Shown piece after piece: positions 62,701 to 64,000 of a DNA stretch of 64,000 nt. The position numbers and the translations under genes were made by a program. Position 1 is the first letter of the stretch; every line of letters starts with the position of its first letter. The DNA comes from Bacteroidia bacterium (lineage in GTDB: Bacteria > Bacteroidota > Bacteroidia > 2-12-FULL-35-15): assembly GCA_030654175.1 (NCBI GenBank), contig JAURXZ010000049.1, positions 218,334-282,333 on the forward strand, read 5' to 3'. Under the pieces are notes generated by a model. That model did no database searches. It was not told where the DNA came from and saw nothing but the letters and a program-made list of their open reading frames with translations.

Positions 62701-64000
62701 AGGCCAGTGGCAATTGAATCAGTCCCACCTGATGGCATCCATGAGTATGTAAACGGACCTATACCTCCTGAAGTAGCTACTTTAGCAGAACCATCTGAAC
62801 CTCCATAGCAACTTACATTGATCACTGAATAAATACTTGCTGTAGGAGCTGAATTTTCATCCACATTTCCGAATTGAGTAGCGCTACATCCGGTGGAATC
62901 GGTTACCACTACAGTATACGCGCCTGATATTAAGCCTGGTGCTGTTGCATTTGTTCCGCCTGTGGGCGACCAGAGATAAGTGTAAGGTGAAGTACCTCCT
63001 GTAACCACAACGGAAGTTTGCCCGTTAGGCTGGCCGCAGTCTGAATTAACTCCCGAAGTGGTAAGTACTATTTGCGTGGGCTGAGTTATTGTATCCGAAT
63101 TAGTAATTAAACATCCTTTTGAATCAGCAGCTGTAACAGTATAAGTTCCTGCATTAAGATTTGCAATGTTTTGTCCTGTTAAATTCCCGGGTGTCCAGAT
63201 ATAAGTGTACGGACCTGTTCCATTTGCTGCGGAGGCTGAAACAGAACCATCATTTCCTCCGTAACATGTTGCAGGTAAAGCTGAAACAGAAACTGACAAA
63301 GGTGCCAAAGGTTGAGTGATAGTAACAGAATCTGTGGTAACACATCCTTTTGAATCAGTTACTGCAACAGTATATGATCCCATTGATAAATTGGTTTTAG
63401 TAGCCGTTGTTGCTCCTCCTGGAGCCCATAAATAGGTATAGTTTGGAATACCTCCGACCGGACTGGCTGTTACAATACCATCATTTCCTGCAAAACAGCT
63501 TACATTTACCTGGCTAATAAAATTTATTGTTAAAAGAGCAGTCTCGGTTATTGTTGCAAAAGCAGTTGCTGTGCAACCTACAGAATCAGTTACTGTTAAC
63601 GTATAGATTTGAGATGTCAGATTTGTGATTTGAGATGAAGTTACACCATTGCTCCAGAGATAAGTATATCCGGGGGTACCTCCTGAAGAACCAGCTGTTG
63701 CGGTGCCATTGTCTAAATAATTACAGGTTTCATTGGTGATTAAAGTGCTTGCAATTAGAGCAGTAGGTTGTGTAATAGTTACAGAATTGGATTTCAAACA
63801 TCCTTTATTGTCTGTTACTGTTAAAGTAAAAGTACCCGCAGGTAAGCCTGATGCATCAGGAGATGTAGCTCCCGAATTCCAATTGTAAGTATATGGGCTC
63901 GTTCCTCCAGTGACTGTTGAACTGGCCGTTCCTGTGTTTCCTCCAAAACAATTAACAGGTATAGCTGTCAGTAATATGGCAATTGCTGAAGGTTGGGCAA
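59706..64000 (-). CDS. Giant SprB-repeat surface protein with T9SS type B sorting domain (paralogue 5), N-terminus beyond window
   Basis: The frame is open from the stop at 59706 to the window edge, giving at least 1430 residues; the apparent start near 63797 is only an internal TTG (Leu in NKGCLKSNS), so it is not the gene start. Visible are 13 SprB units, beginning with VNCFGGNTGTASSTVTGG and ending AVCYGGLGSATILASGG. After them come the NDTLCLGQTG region, two PKD-like domains (WNWNFGDGTTS, YYWDFGDGSTS) and the type B sorting domain (IFNRWGEEIFES). The last residues are ILSY rather than LLRY. By comparison with its neighbours, two more units, the Ig-like stretch, a head and a signal peptide should follow upstream. 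Confidence 0.94.
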   Translation of the reverse strand, partial: AQPSAIAILLTAIPVNCFGGNTGTASSTVTGGTSPYTYNWNSGATSPDASGLPAGTFTLTVTDNKGCLKSNSVTITQPTALIASTLITNETCNYLDNGTATAGSSGGTPGYTYLWSNGVTSSQITNLTSQIYTLTVTDSVGCTATAFATITETALLTINFISQVNVSCFAGNDGIVTASPVGGIPNYTYLWAPGGATTATKTNLSMGSYTVAVTDSKGCVTTDSVTITQPLAPLSVSVSALPATCYGGNDGSVSASAANGTGPYTYIWTPGNLTGQNIANLNAGTYTVTAADSKGCLITNSDTITQPTQIVLTTSGVNSDCGQPNGQTSVVVTGGTSPYTYLWSPTGGTNATAPGLISGAYTVVVTDSTGCSATQFGNVDENSAPTASIYSVINVSCYGGSDGSAKVATSGGIGPFTYSWMPSGGTDSIATGLAAGSYTVTVSGTNGCKALATINPGITQPLPILINVTKTTVSCFGGNDGTASAIASSGTPGYTYKWLPSGTTGASITNLSAGTYTIEVTDNNNCVQTMPVIIIEPGQVSAIISSTTNVKCLGEYNGTATAIVSGGTPVYNYNWMPWGGNGPIGTGLSAGTYTVSVTDIKGCIDTSSVTITEPSQALSATSIVSSGTCFGASNAAVGIHPAGGTPIYSFQWTPSVSLNDTASGLAPGNYTITVTDYNSCKANLSVSISEPSEINGTLITINPACGLSNGSISSQVSGGTFPYTYLWSLGAATTSALTGLGTGVYNLLVTDASGCTKSLSANLTIAPGPSIAFSSINNVSCNGGSDGSATITITQGLAPYIINWSPSGGNSLTASGFSIGTYTVTVTDALGCEISDSVIITEPTPVDVSVSSITDVLCNGGNTGTISVAPTGGTGPLYTYLWVPGGSTLNTAYGLTMGTYTVTVMDQNNCAKAISASITQPTLLSASVDTIIDAVCYGGLGSATILASGGVLPYSYSWSAPASGQTGSEVNNVGAASYTVTVTDTNGCFTTIDVLIKQPIQVITQALANDTLCLGQTGSLSATAIGGAGNYYYAWQPSGAITSGTLPITPTSNTTYTVVAFDQIGCAGTPDSVTAIVYNLDGGNVQVFGTSPICPGQSSFVYAETSGTTGPLTYQWNNNLGTAPGGYLVTPSQPTTYIVTVSNMCGLNIADSVEVLFIPQPTITLSSDTNALCIPGSMSFFDNSLTGNLDDPITMWNWNFGDGTTSIEEDPEHNYDQSGTYQVTLVVSTSGGCSNNNSSAPITINAHPIPTAAFTVNSTNLALPVDELILNNHSTGANSYYWDFGDGSTSTLLNPQYLYNSVGVFQVQLIAMSQFGCLDTAFAEVTTNADLIFPNVFTPNPNGASGGSYDINSMDNDVFFPYVSGVIEFKIEIFNRWGEEIFESLDIKKGWDGYYRGQICQQDVYIWKAYIKLNNGKIFHKNGDVTILSY
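63310..63775 (-). repeat. Single A/B SprB unit pair in paralogue 5
   Basis: One NETCNYLDNGTATAGSSGG unit and one NVSCFAGNDGIVTASPVGG unit. As in paralogue 3, this is the minimal state of the expandable zone. Confidence 0.75.

Noticed and set aside
24109-62808. Many 60-116 codon plus-strand open frames inside the giant genes
   Set aside because: They recur at the same phase of each SprB unit and are antisense shadows of a repetitive coding sequence; none has a plausible own signal or domain.
63797-64000. Separate gene starting near 63797
   Set aside because: The supposed start is a TTG inside a SprB unit; the frame stays open to the edge and continues the same repeat, so it is one gene running out of the window.
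21066-64000. Assembly artefact producing five copies of one gene
   Set aside because: Heads, unit counts, intergenic regions and most unit sequences differ between the five, so they are real paralogues; only the copy number of the 915-bp superrepeat in the first one stays open.

Overview
The window comes from a member of the Bacteroidota. The grounds are an AT-rich genome, secreted proteins whose signal peptides end in ..FAQ or ..YSQ, a GLPGLI-family protein next to a TonB-receptor-like barrel, and type IX secretion (T9SS) sorting domains of both type A (17.3 kb) and type B (five proteins). No sign of Shine-Dalgarno-driven starts was needed to place most genes. The genus cannot be told from the sequence.

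Left part (1-7432, minus strand): an ABC exporter ATPase, then an ABC-2 permease fused to an M1-type metallopeptidase domain, then a secreted DUF4440-like protein cut by the window edge. Upstream of these is a tail-specific (Prc/Tsp) S41 protease with its own intrinsic terminator. Divergent from the protease, on the plus strand (7589-20984), lie a 1864-aa alpha-2-macroglobulin with an intact thioester motif, a lipoprotein, a secreted protein with two thioredoxin-like domains, a small TPR protein, a secreted zinc-protease-like protein with a T9SS type A tail, and a TonB-receptor-like outer membrane barrel overlapping a GLPGLI protein. Most products look periplasmic, outer-membrane or secreted.

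Right part (21066-64000, minus strand): about 43 kb holds almost nothing but five tandem paralogues encoding giant modular surface proteins of 4126, 3207, about 2000, 2884 and more than 1430 residues (the last is cut by the right edge). Each complete one has a signal peptide, an N-terminal head, a long run of SprB-type repeats (about 75 aa each), a conserved pre-C-terminal region, two PKD-like domains and a T9SS type B (gliding-motility-associated) sorting domain. They are best read as T9SS-exported adhesin-like filaments related to SprB of gliding Bacteroidota, although adhesion or gliding has not been shown here.

The main discovery is the grammar of these repeats. Typing every unit by eye, all five genes follow one template: three fixed units, p alternating A/B pairs, three fixed units, q four-unit blocks, then seven fixed units. 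The unit counts are 39, 31, 15 and 23, each equal to 13 + 2p + 4q, with p always odd. Growth seems to occur in four-unit steps of about 915-921 bp at two internal sites, while the heads are swapped and the C-terminus is kept. Near-identical superrepeats, conversion-like patches between genes and a duplicated 3' flank suggest the locus is actively recombining. No mobile element, CRISPR array, tRNA or rRNA was recognised.
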